Shown here piece by piece: positions 33,160 through 45,140 of a stretch of 64,000 bases of DNA. A model generated the notes under the pieces. The model saw nothing but the letters and a program-made list of their open reading frames with translations. It ran no database searches and was not told the origin of the DNA. Source of the DNA: Puccinia triticina (taxonomy: Eukaryota; Basidiomycota; Pucciniomycetes; Pucciniales; Pucciniaceae). The stretch covers positions 3,224,001 through 3,288,000 of the forward strand of contig NC_070558.1 in NCBI RefSeq assembly GCF_026914185.1, read 5' to 3'. How positions within the stretch are numbered: position 1 is the stretch's first letter; the number at the start of each line of letters is the position of its first letter. The translations under genes were made by a program, and so were the position numbers.

Positions 33160-35426
33160 AGGGGCAGGCTTTAGGCACGCCAAAAAATTCCCAGATGCAC
33201 GACAAAAAAGGCGTGCACTCCTGACCACTCCAAGATTTTTGGAGTGCAGGATGGTTTACTCCAAAACCAGCCCCCATTTGGAGTGCACAACCCTGCACTC
33301 CAGGTGGTATGGAGTGAACACCCCGCCACGCCAAAACCAGCCCTCAGCTTACCTCAACCGCCGGTCTGCGGCGGCTACACATGTCCCTCTCAATGACCGG
33401 GACCAACCGGTCATTGAGAGGACAAACACAGCACTCTTGATGACCGGGACCAACTGGTCATCAAGAGGACAAACACACCCCTCTCGATGACCGGGACGGA
33501 CCGGTCATCAAGAGGACACACCCCTCTTGATGACCGGCACAGACCGGTCATTGAGAGGACAAACACACCCTTCTCGATGACCGGGACGGACCGGTCATTG
33601 AGAGGACGCCAGTCATCAAGAGGACACAACCCCTCTTGATGACCGGGAAAGTCCGGTGTGGTGGCCCCTCTCGTGGCCAGCTATTCAGGAGCATCACCGC
33701 CGCCAGCAGGATCATCAAGACTCAAGTTTATTTTCACTTCCCAAGACTCAATTTCCACGCTGGGGTGGACAGAAATCCGTTATTGGGTCCCGCGACTCAA
33801 TGAAAGTTGATTAGGTAATCCGACATTGGGTCCCGCGACTCAATGAAAGTTGATTAGGTAATCCGACATTGGGTCTTGCGACTCAATGAAAGTTATGGTG
33901 CAGTCCCGACTCCCCAGGCCTCAAGATCTCTTCTCATCACATTTCCACCTTCAACTGGCTCCCCTATCTCTCCTTTTCCTTCTGTCCATTTTCCCATCTC
34001 CCTTCCTTCTCAGTTCCCCATGCCTCTTCAGCTTTCTTGGTCCTAACACAGCGCCTGATGTGGGTTTATTTCCTTGTTTGTTTCTGATTTCTTTCTCTTC
34101 TGTTTGTTCTGCCTGTCTTGAGTGTTTTCTGTTTTCTCTTTCCTCTTTTTATTTTCCTCCCTCTGGTTCTTTTCTTCCTGACTCATCACGCTGTGTTTTC
34201 CTTAATTTTCCCTTGTGTTGTTTCCTTTCTTCTTTTTTATCTTGTTTGTTGTGAGTGTGTGCGCGTGTAGCGCGCGGAGGATGTGATGAAATGTATGTGA
34301 CATGTCGCCCGGAGTCCAAGTTCAGCTCGAACTTGGATGATGGGTGGCCATGGCATTCTGATCCCCGGAATACGGACCATCACTGAGCTTATAGATCCTA
34401 TCTTCAGAGTTTCAACTTACGGGCTCCGCCCGCCGATCATCCTTCATCAGAGTTTTCCGGATCTTTTTCCTTCCTCTTCCTTAAGATCACATCTCCCTTC
34501 CCCTCAAACAAAACAACCGCCGCCGAGGATCCAAACCCCCGGCGAACTTCTCAAAACCACCCAAAACCCAATAGCTATCCCTGATCCCCCCCATTTTCAG
34601 CGCTCATCACCACGGACCACCCAGCCACGAGGGCAGCCTAAACAGCACCCATCCCCTCACACGACTGCCTCCGCTTGTATGGACAGGAGTCTCTCACCGG
34701 CCATTGAGAGGACAAACCCCTTGATGACCAGGAAAGACCGGCCATCAAGAGGACAAACCCCCCCTCGATGACCGGGACAGACTGGACCGGTTATCAAGGG
34801 ACACAGCTCTTGATGACCGGTCTGTGCCGGTCATCAAGAGGGGCTTTGTCCTCTCGATGACCAGTCTGTGCCGGTCATCAAGAGGGGCTTTGTCCTCTCG
34901 ATGACCGGTCTGTGCCGGTCATCAAGAGGGGTGTGTCCTGTCGCTGACCGGTCCGTCCCGGTCATTGAGAGGGGTGTGTTTGTCCTCTTGATGACTGGTT
35001 GGTCCCGGTCATCAAGAGGGGTTGTGTCCTCTCAATGACCGGTCTGTGCCAGTCATCGAGAGGGGTGTGTCCTCTTGATGACCGGTCCGCCCCGGTCATC
35101 GAGAGGGGTGTGTTTGTCTTCTTGATGACCAGTTGGTCCCGGTCATCAAGAGTGCTGTGTTTGTCCTCTCAATGACCGGTTGGTCCCGGTCATTGAGAGG
35201 GACATGTGTAGCCGCCGCAGACCGGCGGTTGAGGTAAGCTGAGGGCTGGTTTTGGCGTGGCGGGGTGTTCACTCCATACCACCTGGAGTGCAGGGTTGTG
35301 CACTCCAAATGGGGGCTGGTTTTGGAGTAAACCATCCTGCACTCCAAAAATCTTGGAGTGGTCAGGAGTGCACGCCTTTTTTGGCGTGCATCTGGGAATT
35401 TTTTGGCGTGCCTAAAGCCTGCCCCT
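33160..35426. mobile_element. Long-TIR element nested in MULE (2,267 bp)
   Basis: Arms of roughly 500 bp start AGGGGCAGGCTTTAGGCACG and are nearly perfect complements. A 7-bp ATTTTTT repeat flanks them (33153-33159 and 35427-35433). Each arm has TGCACTCC/GGAGTGCA words and then a block of GATGACCGG hairpins (33380-33660 and 34690-35200). The middle has a 43-bp tandem repeat (33783-33891) and a pyrimidine-rich tract (33950-34250). No transposase. Confidence 0.8.
33783..33891. repeat. 43-bp tandem repeat, about 2.5 units
   Basis: Units containing TTGGGTCCCGCGACTCAATG and AGTTGATTAGGTAATCC at 33783-33825, 33826-33868 and partly 33869-33891, nearly identical. Confidence 0.85.
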
Positions 35427-35433
35427 ATTTTTT

Positions 35434-36090
35434 ATTATTTTTAATATGTATAACTTTTTTGTTCCACGTACTAGAGACATAAAAATTTGAGAGCACAGAG
35501 AAACATACATAAAAAGACAATACTGAAAGTTTTAGCAGTATTGTCCCATCAGAAAATGAGATATAAGGGATGTGCACCAAAATTAGTAGGAAAATAACTG
35601 CTGACTGTGTAACTTTTGCGTTACACACCCAAAATGTCCACAAATTTCAGAGATATCTTAAGACTGCATAAAATCTGTGATATAAAATTTCTGGCATTAT
35701 TGTTCCATCAGAACATGACACATAAGGGGCGTGCCAAATGCTCAGTAGGAAATGACTGCTAACTGTGTAACTTTTGTGTTACACACCCAAACAGTATAAA
35801 ATTTTCAGGGATATTTCAAGACTGTAACTCCTCTGCGCTATAAGGTTTGTGGCATTAGTGTGCCATCAGAACATGAGATATGAGGGGTGCAGCTCCACAA
35901 TAGACATGCTCCCTACCAGCGCACAATTTGTACCTCATGTTTGATGACACAAACTCTCAGAGCTGCCAGAAATAATGTGGACAAGAAAATATAAAAAGTG
36001 TTTATTCAAAAAATACTAGAGAGGAATAATATTCACAATATTTATTCAAAAAAGACTAGAGCAACCACCAATACATGAAAACTGCAAATG
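35434..36090. other. AT-rich interval with diverged direct repeats, no gene
   Basis: Segments with TGTAACTTTTGYGTTACACACCC recur near 35608, 35767 and, more weakly, later. They look like degenerate tandem repeats of about 160 bp. No coding content. Confidence 0.5.
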
Positions 36091-36096
36091 GAAATA

Positions 36097-39000
36097 CTAG
36101 TAAAATTTACCACTCTTGTCAGGAAAGAGGAGCTTTCTTCCACCTGTTTGAGCAAAACAATCAGAGTATCTTGCCTCCCAACCTCGTGCCTCTGGGTTGG
36201 CATTTAGCTTCCAGCTCTTTTGTAGGGAAGGGGCAGGGAAGACGTCAGGGGAGGATAGTTCTAGGGCCACAAAGTGATCAAGTCGCCGGATGAAAGCCAA
36301 GAAGATCGGGGGGTTTTGGTTAGGAGGGCAGAAGGAGGGAAGGAAAGTTTGAGACCACTCTTCAGTGAAATAAAAAACTGGCCGTTGGAAAGTGTTGGCC
36401 AGTGCTTTGCCAGAGGAGGGCATCGCCATCCAATGAGCCATACCGCAACCTTTGGTACCGGAAAAGTTTATTCTGGCCAGAGTTGACTTGATGTTGTGAA
36501 AATTTCTCAACTTCACGTACCACTCGCCTTGTTTGCTGATTTTGTTGGCTAGAGCTTCTCGGACTGCACTCCAAGCACCCTGACCATTCCCCAAGCACCA
36601 TTCCACCGCGCGAAATCCACAATGGCCATCTGAATCGACATCAAGTATTCGCTTGACCGAGGTTCTGATGATGACTGGGAGTTGATTGAGCCAATTCAGT
36701 CGGTCGACTGGTTCTTTGGATGGTGGTGGGGGGACTGGAGCTGTTGGTGGTGGAGGGACTGGAGCTGTTGGCGGTGGAGGGACTCGCGTGGCTCGCGCGG
36801 CTCGCGGAGGAGGTACCCGGCTCGATTTCGGCGGAGGGGCGGGGGCAGACGAGGTTGATTGAGCAGGAGGGGAAGGTGGAGCTGGCTTCTTAGCGGTGAC
36901 GCGGGTCGGAAGTTGCTGCGGAGGCGCGGGGGCAGACGAGGTTGATTGCAAAGGAGGGGAAGGGGAAGGCGGAGCTCGCATCTTCCAAGCGGCGCGGGAC
37001 GTACGTTGCAGCGGAGGGGCGGCGGCAGACAAGGTGGAGTTCACAGGAGGGGAAGGGGAAGCTGGCTTCTTAGGCGCGACGCGGACCGGTTTGAAGCGCT
37101 TTGTTGGGACTTGGGCTTTTGGCGGCGGAGGAGGAGGAAGCGCAGGTGAGGAGGGTGATGGTGATGGAGACGGCAACGGAGAAGGAGACAGAGCAACGTT
37201 CTTGGCGGTCTTTGACTTTTGGGCCGGGAGTTTCCTCTTCTTGGGCGCTGGTTCGTTCTTCTTCTCTTCTTGCTTCTTCTTCTTCTCCTCTTCTTTCTTC
37301 CTTTTTTGTTGCTCCTTCTCTTCTTTCTTCATTTGTTTCATTTCTTCCTTCTCCGCTTTTCTGGTTTCCGCTAGCTTCTGTTTCTTGGACTTCATCATTG
37401 CTCCTTCTTCATTCTTCCTTTTATTTTCAACGCGTTCAAAGGCGGAGGGGTCCCTTTTTGTAGTTTTTGGTTTGTTTGGCGTGCCTTTTGGACGTCCACG
37501 GGTGGTCTGAGCTTGTGTTGGTTCCTGGATCGTCACGACGGTTCCAGAGCCTTCCAATAGGCTGTTGATAGCTTGTAACTGGGCCACCATCTGCGCGGGA
37601 TTCATCTGCAGGAGCCTTTCGCGGATCCGGTCGACTTGCTTGATTTGGGTGAGATCAGCGTTGGTATCAAGAGCATGAAGATCCTGGGGGGAATGAAAAG
37701 ACTCCAGTTAGTAAGGGAATGGCGCAGGGGAGGTTAAAAATTGGAGGGAGGGGTGGCAGAGGGGCAGTGGCAATGGCCGGACGAATGGGAGTCGACGGGA
37801 GTCGTTCTTCCAATCGAGGATCCGCGGCTGGGGGATTTGGGAGTCATTGGGAGTCGTTATCCCAATTGGCATGCCGCACGGACGGAAAATGGGAGTCGTT
37901 CCTGTCCCTGGGGCACGCGGGGGTAAGAGCATCTCCACCCGGGGAGGTAAAAGTGGGTTGCTAAAACCCCGGGATGGCAACTCAATTCTTGCATATAGCA
38001 ACCCGCGCGGCTCTGGCACACACCCTTGGTTGCTATAATCCAGAAGCACTCCAAGATGACCAAGTCATAAAATGGAGTTACAACCAACCTAATGAACAAT
38101 ACAGCCAGTCACCAATTGGCGATAGCTTGCAAAGGTCCCTAGGACCGGTATAGCCGGTCATCAATGGCTTGCCAAGCTCTTGATGACTGGTATAGCCGGT
38201 TTTTGATGGCTTGCTGCAAAGCTCTCAATGACCGGAATACATCGCCAGTCATTGATAGCTTCCAAAGCTTGAGCTTTCAAGGCTCTCAATTGGTATAGCC
38301 AATTGAGAGAGCTCGATGACTGTATATCCAGTCATCAAGAGAGCTCTCGATGAACGGTATAGTCAGTCATCAAGAGCTCTCTCGATGAACGGTATAGTCA
38401 GTCATCAAGAACGCTCTCAATAACCGGTGTAGCCAGTCATTGAGAGAGCTCTCAATGACCGGTATATACCAATTGAGAGAGCTCTTGATGACCAGTCATC
38501 AAGAGGGCTCTCAATGACCGGTATACCCAGTCATCAAGAGAGCTCTTGATCACCAGTATAGCCAGTCATTGAGAGCTTGCAATATTCTTGATGGTTGGTC
38601 ATATGTGTAGCCGGTCATTGATTGCTTTTGATGCTCTCAATGACCGGGCAGACAGTTGGCAGGACAGCCAGTCATTGATAGCTTGCAGTGCTCTCAATGA
38701 CCAGTTTGGTGGAGGGTACATATTTGTAGTTATTCTAGGGTAGGTGTAGGCACTTCTGATGTGGGTAGGGAGGGGGGGATGAGCTTGGGGAAGTTGCTAT
38801 TGAGTTGCTAGTGGGTTGCCATACATAGCAACCCAATCGAGATTTTTAGCTCCCGAGCCAAAATAGAAACCCGTTTGGCACCCCGGGTGGGTGGTGTTTT
38901 TTGGGTTCGGGTTGGTAAACGCGGGATAGCAACCCGGTTTACCACCCCGGGTAGAGATGCTCTAAACGGGAGTCGTTGGAGAAAAATGGGAGTTGTCCGT

Positions 39001-41834
39001 GCAAAAATGGGAGTTGTCCGCGGAAAATGGGAGTCGTCATAGGAAAAATGGGAGTTGTCATAGGAAAAACGGGAGTTGTCCACAAAAACTGGCCATCCAA
39101 GCCCCCCCCACATGACAAAAAGATAAAAAAAACCCAGATCTTACCTTCATGTGCCACTGGACATGAAAATCCTTGGGGAGTATCTTCTCGCCATCCATTG
39201 CGCGCTGCCAGAGTGTATGCTTACAGGGAATTCCCATCCGGTTTTTGTAACACCCGTTGCACCTGTGCCAATTCTCCAGGTCAACACTTGCTCTCAGGTT
39301 ATCATGCGCCTTCCGGAGAGCAAAGTGGGTGATCCGGCCGTGACAGAGCAAGAAAATCTTCCCTATTGATCAAAGGCTTCTAATCTTCTCCTTGTGATGT
39401 GCCGCAGAGATTTTGTGCGATTGAGCTTCAAGCACATTCGTGATTAACTTGATGACGGCGGCAAAAGAATTTTTGGGGCCCAGGAGATAAGATTTGATGA
39501 AAGCATGTGATGAAAGCATGTGATGATTCAATTCAAGACGTTGTCCAATGGTTGAAATGAGGTATATCCTTTGTCCAAGCGTTAGCATACTTTTCACACA
39601 CCGGAAGCCATGTCTCAATCATATAATCTCCAAAAGCTTCGCCGTATTTTGCGCAAAACCGACTGAAGCTTGAACGGAAATCGCCAGGACTAGTCATCTT
39701 GATTAAGTTGCTCCAGTGTTGAAGCATTTCGAACTCCTTCGCCTTGTTCTTGATGTGTTTCGCGCCATTGGAGACCAAGTTCTTCTGCATGTCCAAGTGC
39801 AAAGCATGTGGGTTGAATCAAGAAAATTGGACTGGAGAGAGGAGATGAGAGCTTCTTCTCGGTTGGTCAGAACAACAGCAGGAAGGGGAATCTTGTTTGA
39901 GGTGAAAACTGTCAGGAGGGATTCAAGCGCCCAGTTGTAATAATCTTGTGTCTCTTTGGCAAGAAAGCAGAATGCCAAACTGAAAGACTTGTTGGCTCCA
40001 GTGACACCGGTGATGTGGAGGAGAGGCATCCAATACTTATTTGTCTTGTACGTACAGTCGAGGAAAAGGATCGAATGGTACTGATGGAGAAGCTTTACAG
40101 AGAGGGAATGACAGAAAAAAAGGCCCTTGAGCTCGCCAGATTTGTCGACCTTTGTCATAGCCGTGAAATTGGTTCTAGCCAGCATTTCATTCAGGTGAAT
40201 GATGGGACTGATTCCTTGCAACATCTCTTGCGCAGCCCGCTTTTGTGCTGAGTAAATCGTATCAATTGTGGTCAGGATTGTCTTGTCGGGGTGCAGCTTC
40301 TTGAGGCATTCAAGTATTTGTGCCAGTCGCAATCTGGCCTTGCCAAGTCTTTTCATTTCTTCGTAGAGAGTGTCGCTGAGCTTACGGTGAACAGTGTGGG
40401 CAACGGCGGCGGTGGGGCGGTGATTATGAGTCGAGTTGGAGACTGTGAATTTCCAGTGGCCCTTCTTCTTCTGGTTGTATACGGCAGTGGCGAACGGACA
40501 GCCAATCAATTGAGATGATATATTTTCACAAGTATCACCTTTACGTTTGTTTTTTGCAGGATCACCTCCTCTGTATCATTTCAATGTGGATTTAATGTCA
40601 GTCAATACTAACAGAAGAATGAAAAAGAAGTGGGAAATAACAGACCTGACACATTTAAAATGGACACTCTTTCCAGGAACAGAGCTTTTGACCGATATAC
40701 CATAGCCATGGGCACAAGCAAATTCTTGGATGGCTTCCTTAACCAATTCAACGTTGTCATAATTTCCAGCTGGCGGAGCAGGAATGTTGCCGTAGATCAT
40801 CCTTTCTCCTTCTTCATTCAATGAGTCTTCATCATCCGGTTGATTCTCGTTCTCAAGTTCCATTTCTTCAAACTCCTTCTCAGTTCTCTCATCAGCAATT
40901 TTCTCAAGTATTTTCTCAATTTCTTCTGCGTTTTTTTCAGTTGGAACCGTTCCAGAGTTTGGATCATTGTTATTATTATCTTTATCTAATTCTAAAATTA
41001 CAATACAATCCTCTATGGTTTTCTCTTCTCTGGCTAGCTCTACATATTCCTCAAGTGTCTTCTTGTTTTCTGGATTATCTAAGCTATAATCTTCAACTTC
41101 TTCCTCATTTTCTTTGTGGATTTCTTTTTCTAGTTTTTTTTTTTTGGCGATTTCTTGAGTAATTTGAAGGAGGAGGGGGTCTAGGGTGACGTCTTGAAGG
41201 GCTTCAGTGGTCTGAATGCAGGCTTTGACGGCGGCAATGGCCTGGGAGTCGGCGGCTGCCGTTTGGGAGTCGGCGGCGAAATGGGAGTCGGCGACTGCCG
41301 TTTGGGAGTCGGCGGCTGCACTCAGGAGGTTGGGAGTCGGCGGCTGCGGGACGTGGGGAGTCGACGGGGTCACGGGAGTCGGCTGGGGCTAGACCTTGAT
41401 CACGGGAGTCGGCGGGGGCTAGACCTTGAGCACCGCCGGCTAGGAAGGCTCCTTGGGGGTCTAGAATGGCCAGGGTGGCTCCGTGGTCCTGGGCCGCGAT
41501 TGCAAGGGAGTCGGTGTCAATGCCAGACCCGTTCGCGGGGCCTTCGGCAGCGTCTTCATTGGCAGCTGGATCAAGGGTGTGAACAAGGGTGTTGGAGGCT
41601 CAGTGCCTCCATTTTGGATGGGAGAGTCGGCAGGGGAGGGAGCTTACCTGGCCCTGCGGCTGGGGTTTCCTTGGCGTGCTCGCCAGGCACTGGGGCCTTG
41701 GCGTACTGGATGGCGGCAACAGGGGGCTCGGCGAGCTCGAAGGCGGCCATAGGGGGCCCGGCGTGCTCCATGGCGGCGACAGGGGCCTGGGAGTCCTGGT
41801 CCTGGACGGCGGCGGGGGCGGCTGGGTTAATCAT
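36097..41834 (-). pseudogene. MULE transposase with SWIM and OTU protease domains
   Basis: Minus-strand multi-exon gene of the MULE. From the N-terminus: exon 41834-41648; an acidic region with ADSQ repeats (about 41580-40660); a FAR1-like DNA-binding region (GCPFATAV...HWKFTVSNSTHNHRP, about 40510); and the MULE core (LFLDCTYKTNKYWMPLLHIT...VVLTNREEALI...LCTW). A SWIM finger follows (CNGCYKNRMGIPCKHTL, about 39250). After an intron holding a Harbinger element, the last exon (about 37683-36097) has an AT-hook-like RGRPKGTPNK, a Lys/Glu coiled segment and Pro-rich repeats. It ends in an OTU-like cysteine protease with DVDSDGHCGFRAV (catalytic Cys) and a distal RRLDHFVALEL (His). Damage: the second catalytic Asp is Asn (LTNRE for the usual TDRE), one base is missing around 39793, and frames shift in the N-terminal region. 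The OTU exon alone is open for 502 residues. Confidence 0.75.
37927..38962. mobile_element. PIF/Harbinger-like element with hairpin array (1,036 bp)
   Basis: Inverted ends begin GAGCATCTCCACCCGGGG and continue about 40 bp. A perfect TAA duplication lies at 37924-37926 and 38963-38965. From 38110 to 38710 it is an array of GATGACCGG-TATA-CCGGTCAT-type palindromes. It lies in an intron of the MULE-OTU gene. Confidence 0.85.
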
Positions 41835-42287
41835 ATTCTTTGATTGATTGGGCGGTTGGTGTGGACGGGTGAGCGGTGATTGGGCAGTTGGTGTGGCAGT
41901 TGTGGTGTGTGACTTGTGTGATGGGTGGGGGGCTCGAAGGGGAGTCGTCACGACTCCCTGGGGGCTTCTGTGGCCCCCGCGGCTGACTCCCAAAATAACG
42001 CAGGGGGCACTCGTTTTGGGTGAACGACTCCCAAGCCCCCCGAGAAAAAAATAATAAAAATATTCATTAAAATTAGTGCGGATGACTCCCAAAAATATTT
42101 TTTTTTGGGTTGACAACTCCCAAAAAAACCGTACCCAAAAAAAGGGTCTAGGTCAACATTGAGCGCTGGTCAAAAAACGGTTGCGCGGACGTATGGGAGT
42201 CGTTTTTCCAAGACCCTTAATTAAATAGATTCTACTTTCTACCATAGTTACATCAAGAATGTTCTTGCTAATGACGGTGGTCGTTGC

Positions 42288-42295
42288 TATAAATA
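42288..42295 (+). promoter_or_regulatory. TATA box of hAT transposase
   Basis: TATAAATA 150 bp upstream of the transposase ATG at 42444, between the MULE end and the gene. Confidence 0.5.
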
Positions 42296-42443
42296 GAGCC
42301 TTATTTCTCCAGGTTGTACCAAAATTCAAAGATTATAACCCACGAGCATCAAAAGAAAAGTCAAAGAATAAATTTTAAATAATAAACTCGCAATCTATCT
42401 CCGCTCTTGTGTCTGTTTTCTCTGCTTAGTAATATTTATCATC

Positions 42444-45140
42444 ATGAGTGATATTGAAGTTATTGGCTCCGATGATGCAATCCAAACCCCCGGTACTGCC
42501 ACCGCCCCCTCTTCATCATCACCAACTCCAAACCAGGCGCCAGTTCAGAGAAGTTGGGTTTGGGCCCACTTCAAGCTCTTAAATGACAAAGGCAAGGTTG
42601 AATGCCAGGTTCCTGAAAAGAAGAAAAACGGTGAACCCTGCAAGCAACAATTGACTCAAGAAGGGACCGCAAGTACGAAATCAATGAGTGAGCACTTGAA
42701 GCGTATGCATCATATCCTGCCGCCGGGACAAGAGAAGACAAATCAGTTGCTCCTCCCCAATCTTTGCAAGCGGCAGAGGGTTGAACAACGGGTTGGTTAT
42801 CCATTTTTCTTTTTCTTTCTTGTAATTTTATCTTAGCTGACTTTGTTTTTTGACCAAAGCCTGTTCTGACGGCTAGTTTGCTCAAGCAGGCCATTGGTTA
42901 TTTCATTGCTGAGGCCGACTTATCATACTCAATTGTGCAACACAAATCCTTTGTTCACTTATTGGAATTGCTCAATCCCAGCACTGTCAACATGGAGTAC
43001 GGCCAAAAGACCATGGCAGATGAGATTGAAGAACTGTATATTTTCCACCACAATCACATTGAGGGAATCCTCAAGGATACAAAACATCTATCATTCACTC
43101 TTGATGCGTGGACCTCACCCAACCAGAAGGCCTTCATGGCAGTCACGGCACACGGAATTACATTGGATTGGAAGGTGTTGGATGTTGTTATTGGGATGCC
43201 AACGGTCCAAGGTAAACCCATTTTTGATCATTGATTCTAATATTTGTGACTATTCTGATCAGTTTCTAAAATTAAATCCACAGGTCAACACACCGGTGTA
43301 AACTTTGGAAACCTCTTTGTGGATCTAATAAGTGATATGGAAATATCTGATTTCATTGTCAGTGTCACGGCAGACAATGCTTCAAATAACTCAACACTGG
43401 CTCGGCAGGTTGAGCATCAATTAGGCACTTCAATTGTTGATGCTGATACACAACTCTTGGGCTGCATGGCCCATGTGATCAACCTTGCTGCCCACAATGG
43501 CCTCAAAGCCTTTGGTGCCAATCTTTCTTCTGAAGATACTGTTGAGAAAGAGGTATCATTGGATCACATGGATCAGACTGATCAACACAATGAAACAAGC
43601 GGCACACTTATCAATCTTCAGAAAGTTGTGAGTTGCATCCACGGGCTAGCAAACTTTGTTTGTGGCTCCCCTCAACGCCGAGAAGCCTTCTTTAAGGCTA
43701 TGGATTTTTTTAATAGCCAAGGAGCAAATGAAGTTGCCTTCAACAGCAATGTAAAACGGAAAACCTTGATCCTTGATGTTCGCACTTGATGGAACTCGAC
43801 CTACTTGATGCTGAAGCGGGCATTTTATCTCAAACTATTCTGTACAACATTTTGTAGTTTTTAATATCTCCTAAGTTGATGCATCCAAATTTTCCCTTCT
43901 GGATGCCAAGTGGGCTAAGGTGGCTCAAATCACCACCTTCTTGGAACCACTTTACAAAGTCACCAAAATCCTCTGTTGATCTAAATATCCCACTATCAGC
44001 AACGGTGGGCCGCTACACTGCGCTAGAAATCAGCTAACTGCCAATTACAGCAGCGCAGCTGGCAACAGGATTTTCCAAACTCCCTGAATTTTGCAGTCCT
44101 AATTGACTGATCCCTCAGGGAGGCTTATAGTTCAATCCACACAAGGCAAGCAGTTGAATGCTGCAAAACAGACCATGTTAGCTGAACTGTACTCCAAATG
44201 GAATTTTGGCTCTTCATCTGGTAACCAGGATGTCCTGACTCCCTGATGCAATGGTCCTTCTGGACCATTTTGATCAGGGAGGCTCCTAGAATATTCTCAC
44301 CAGTTTAAGTGGTTCAATGCTGCGGAATGGGCCGCGTAATCCGCTGTTAGCGCATTTTTTGGTGTAGCGTAGCGGCCCACCATTGCTATCAGCATGGCAC
44401 TTCCAATCTATATCTCTCTCATCAGAACTATCTACGGAATTTGAGGAACGTATGATGCTTTCGAGCTCATCCCGGCAGCCACTGAAATGATTGAAAAACT
44501 CAAGAAATACCTTACGCTTGCTTTAGAAAAGACTGCTCCAATCTGTGCCATGATTCTTGACCCGCGAATCAAGCTGAGTTACTTCGAAAAAACCCATTCA
44601 TTCTTGGTTGAACATTGTATCTCAACCATAAAACCGTCCGATATATTGAAAAACTTCAAACATGAGGCCCGTTCTTTTGATTGAATTCCCAGCAAGATGA
44701 GACAAGGTAAAGCCTCAGAAAAGAAAACAAAGGCTGTCAAGAAGATTTCTATAATCGAGGCCAACATCTTTGGTCAAGGCCCTGTTGCAGATGACTTGAT
44801 GGGGGAGATTCAGCAATATCTATCGGAGCCAAACTAGAAACAAAACACCAATATACTCTACTATTGGTCACGTCACAAGAACGTGTATCCATCTCTAGCA
44901 GCCATGGCAAAGTGTTACCTCGGAATCCCAGCCACAAGTGCACCATCCGAGCGCATATCTTCCTGTTCAAAAACCATAATAGGCTCACAGCATCACAGCC
45001 TTGGAACTTCTTCTATCAAACACCTCCTTTGTGTAAAGGAGTGGTACCAAAAATTTGATGAGATGATGGACACTAATTCAGTTACACTCAAAAAAGCCAA
45101 ACTTGATGTCTCCAATAATGAGGACTCTGACGATGATTAA
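42444..45140 (+). pseudogene. hAT transposase (decayed)
   Basis: Starts at ATG 42444. Exon 1 has a BED-type finger (WVWAHFKL...CQVPEKK...SEHLKRMHH). An exon from about 42877 carries the first catalytic region (SFTLDAWTSPNQKAFMAVT). After an intron (about 43212-43284) come the second Asp (VSVTADNASNNSTLARQ), CMAHVINLAAH and DVRT. The hAT C-terminal dimerisation domain is at 44850-45130 (YPSLAAMAKCYLGIPATSAP). It is inactive: TGA at 43787-43789 replaces the expected Arg of the family motif DVRTRWNST, a 385-bp MITE (44000-44384) splits it, and TGA at 44682-44684 breaks it again. It is the only transposase found that could have mobilised the surrounding hAT. Confidence 0.85.
44000..44384. mobile_element. 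hAT-like MITE, CAACGGTGGG family (385 bp)
   Basis: Ends CAACGGTGGGCCGC and complement, with an 8-bp duplication ACTATCAG / GCTATCAG (7 of 8) at 43992-43999 and 44385-44392. It is inserted into the hAT transposase. Confidence 0.75.

Larger units (their letters stand above)
32772..42216. mobile_element. Mutator-like element encoding a MULE-OTU protein (9,445 bp)
   Basis: About 160-bp terminal inverted repeats begin GGGTCTTGGAAAAA and contain ACTCCCA and ACGTCCGCGCAACCG; they lie at 32772-32935 and 42060-42216. TTAATTAA flanks both ends (32764-32771 and 42217-42224). Because this 8-mer is palindromic the exact duplication length is uncertain. It sits inside the hAT and itself contains a long-TIR element (33160-35426) and a Harbinger-like element (37927-38962). 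Confidence 0.82.

Noticed and set aside
33886..34254. Secreted-looking Leu/Phe/Ser-rich frame
   Set aside because: Arises from a CT-rich tract inside a non-autonomous element; no splice sites or TATA box.
36896..37510. Plus-strand frame rich in Gly and Phe
   Set aside because: Antisense shadow of the Lys/Glu- and Pro-rich part of the OTU exon.
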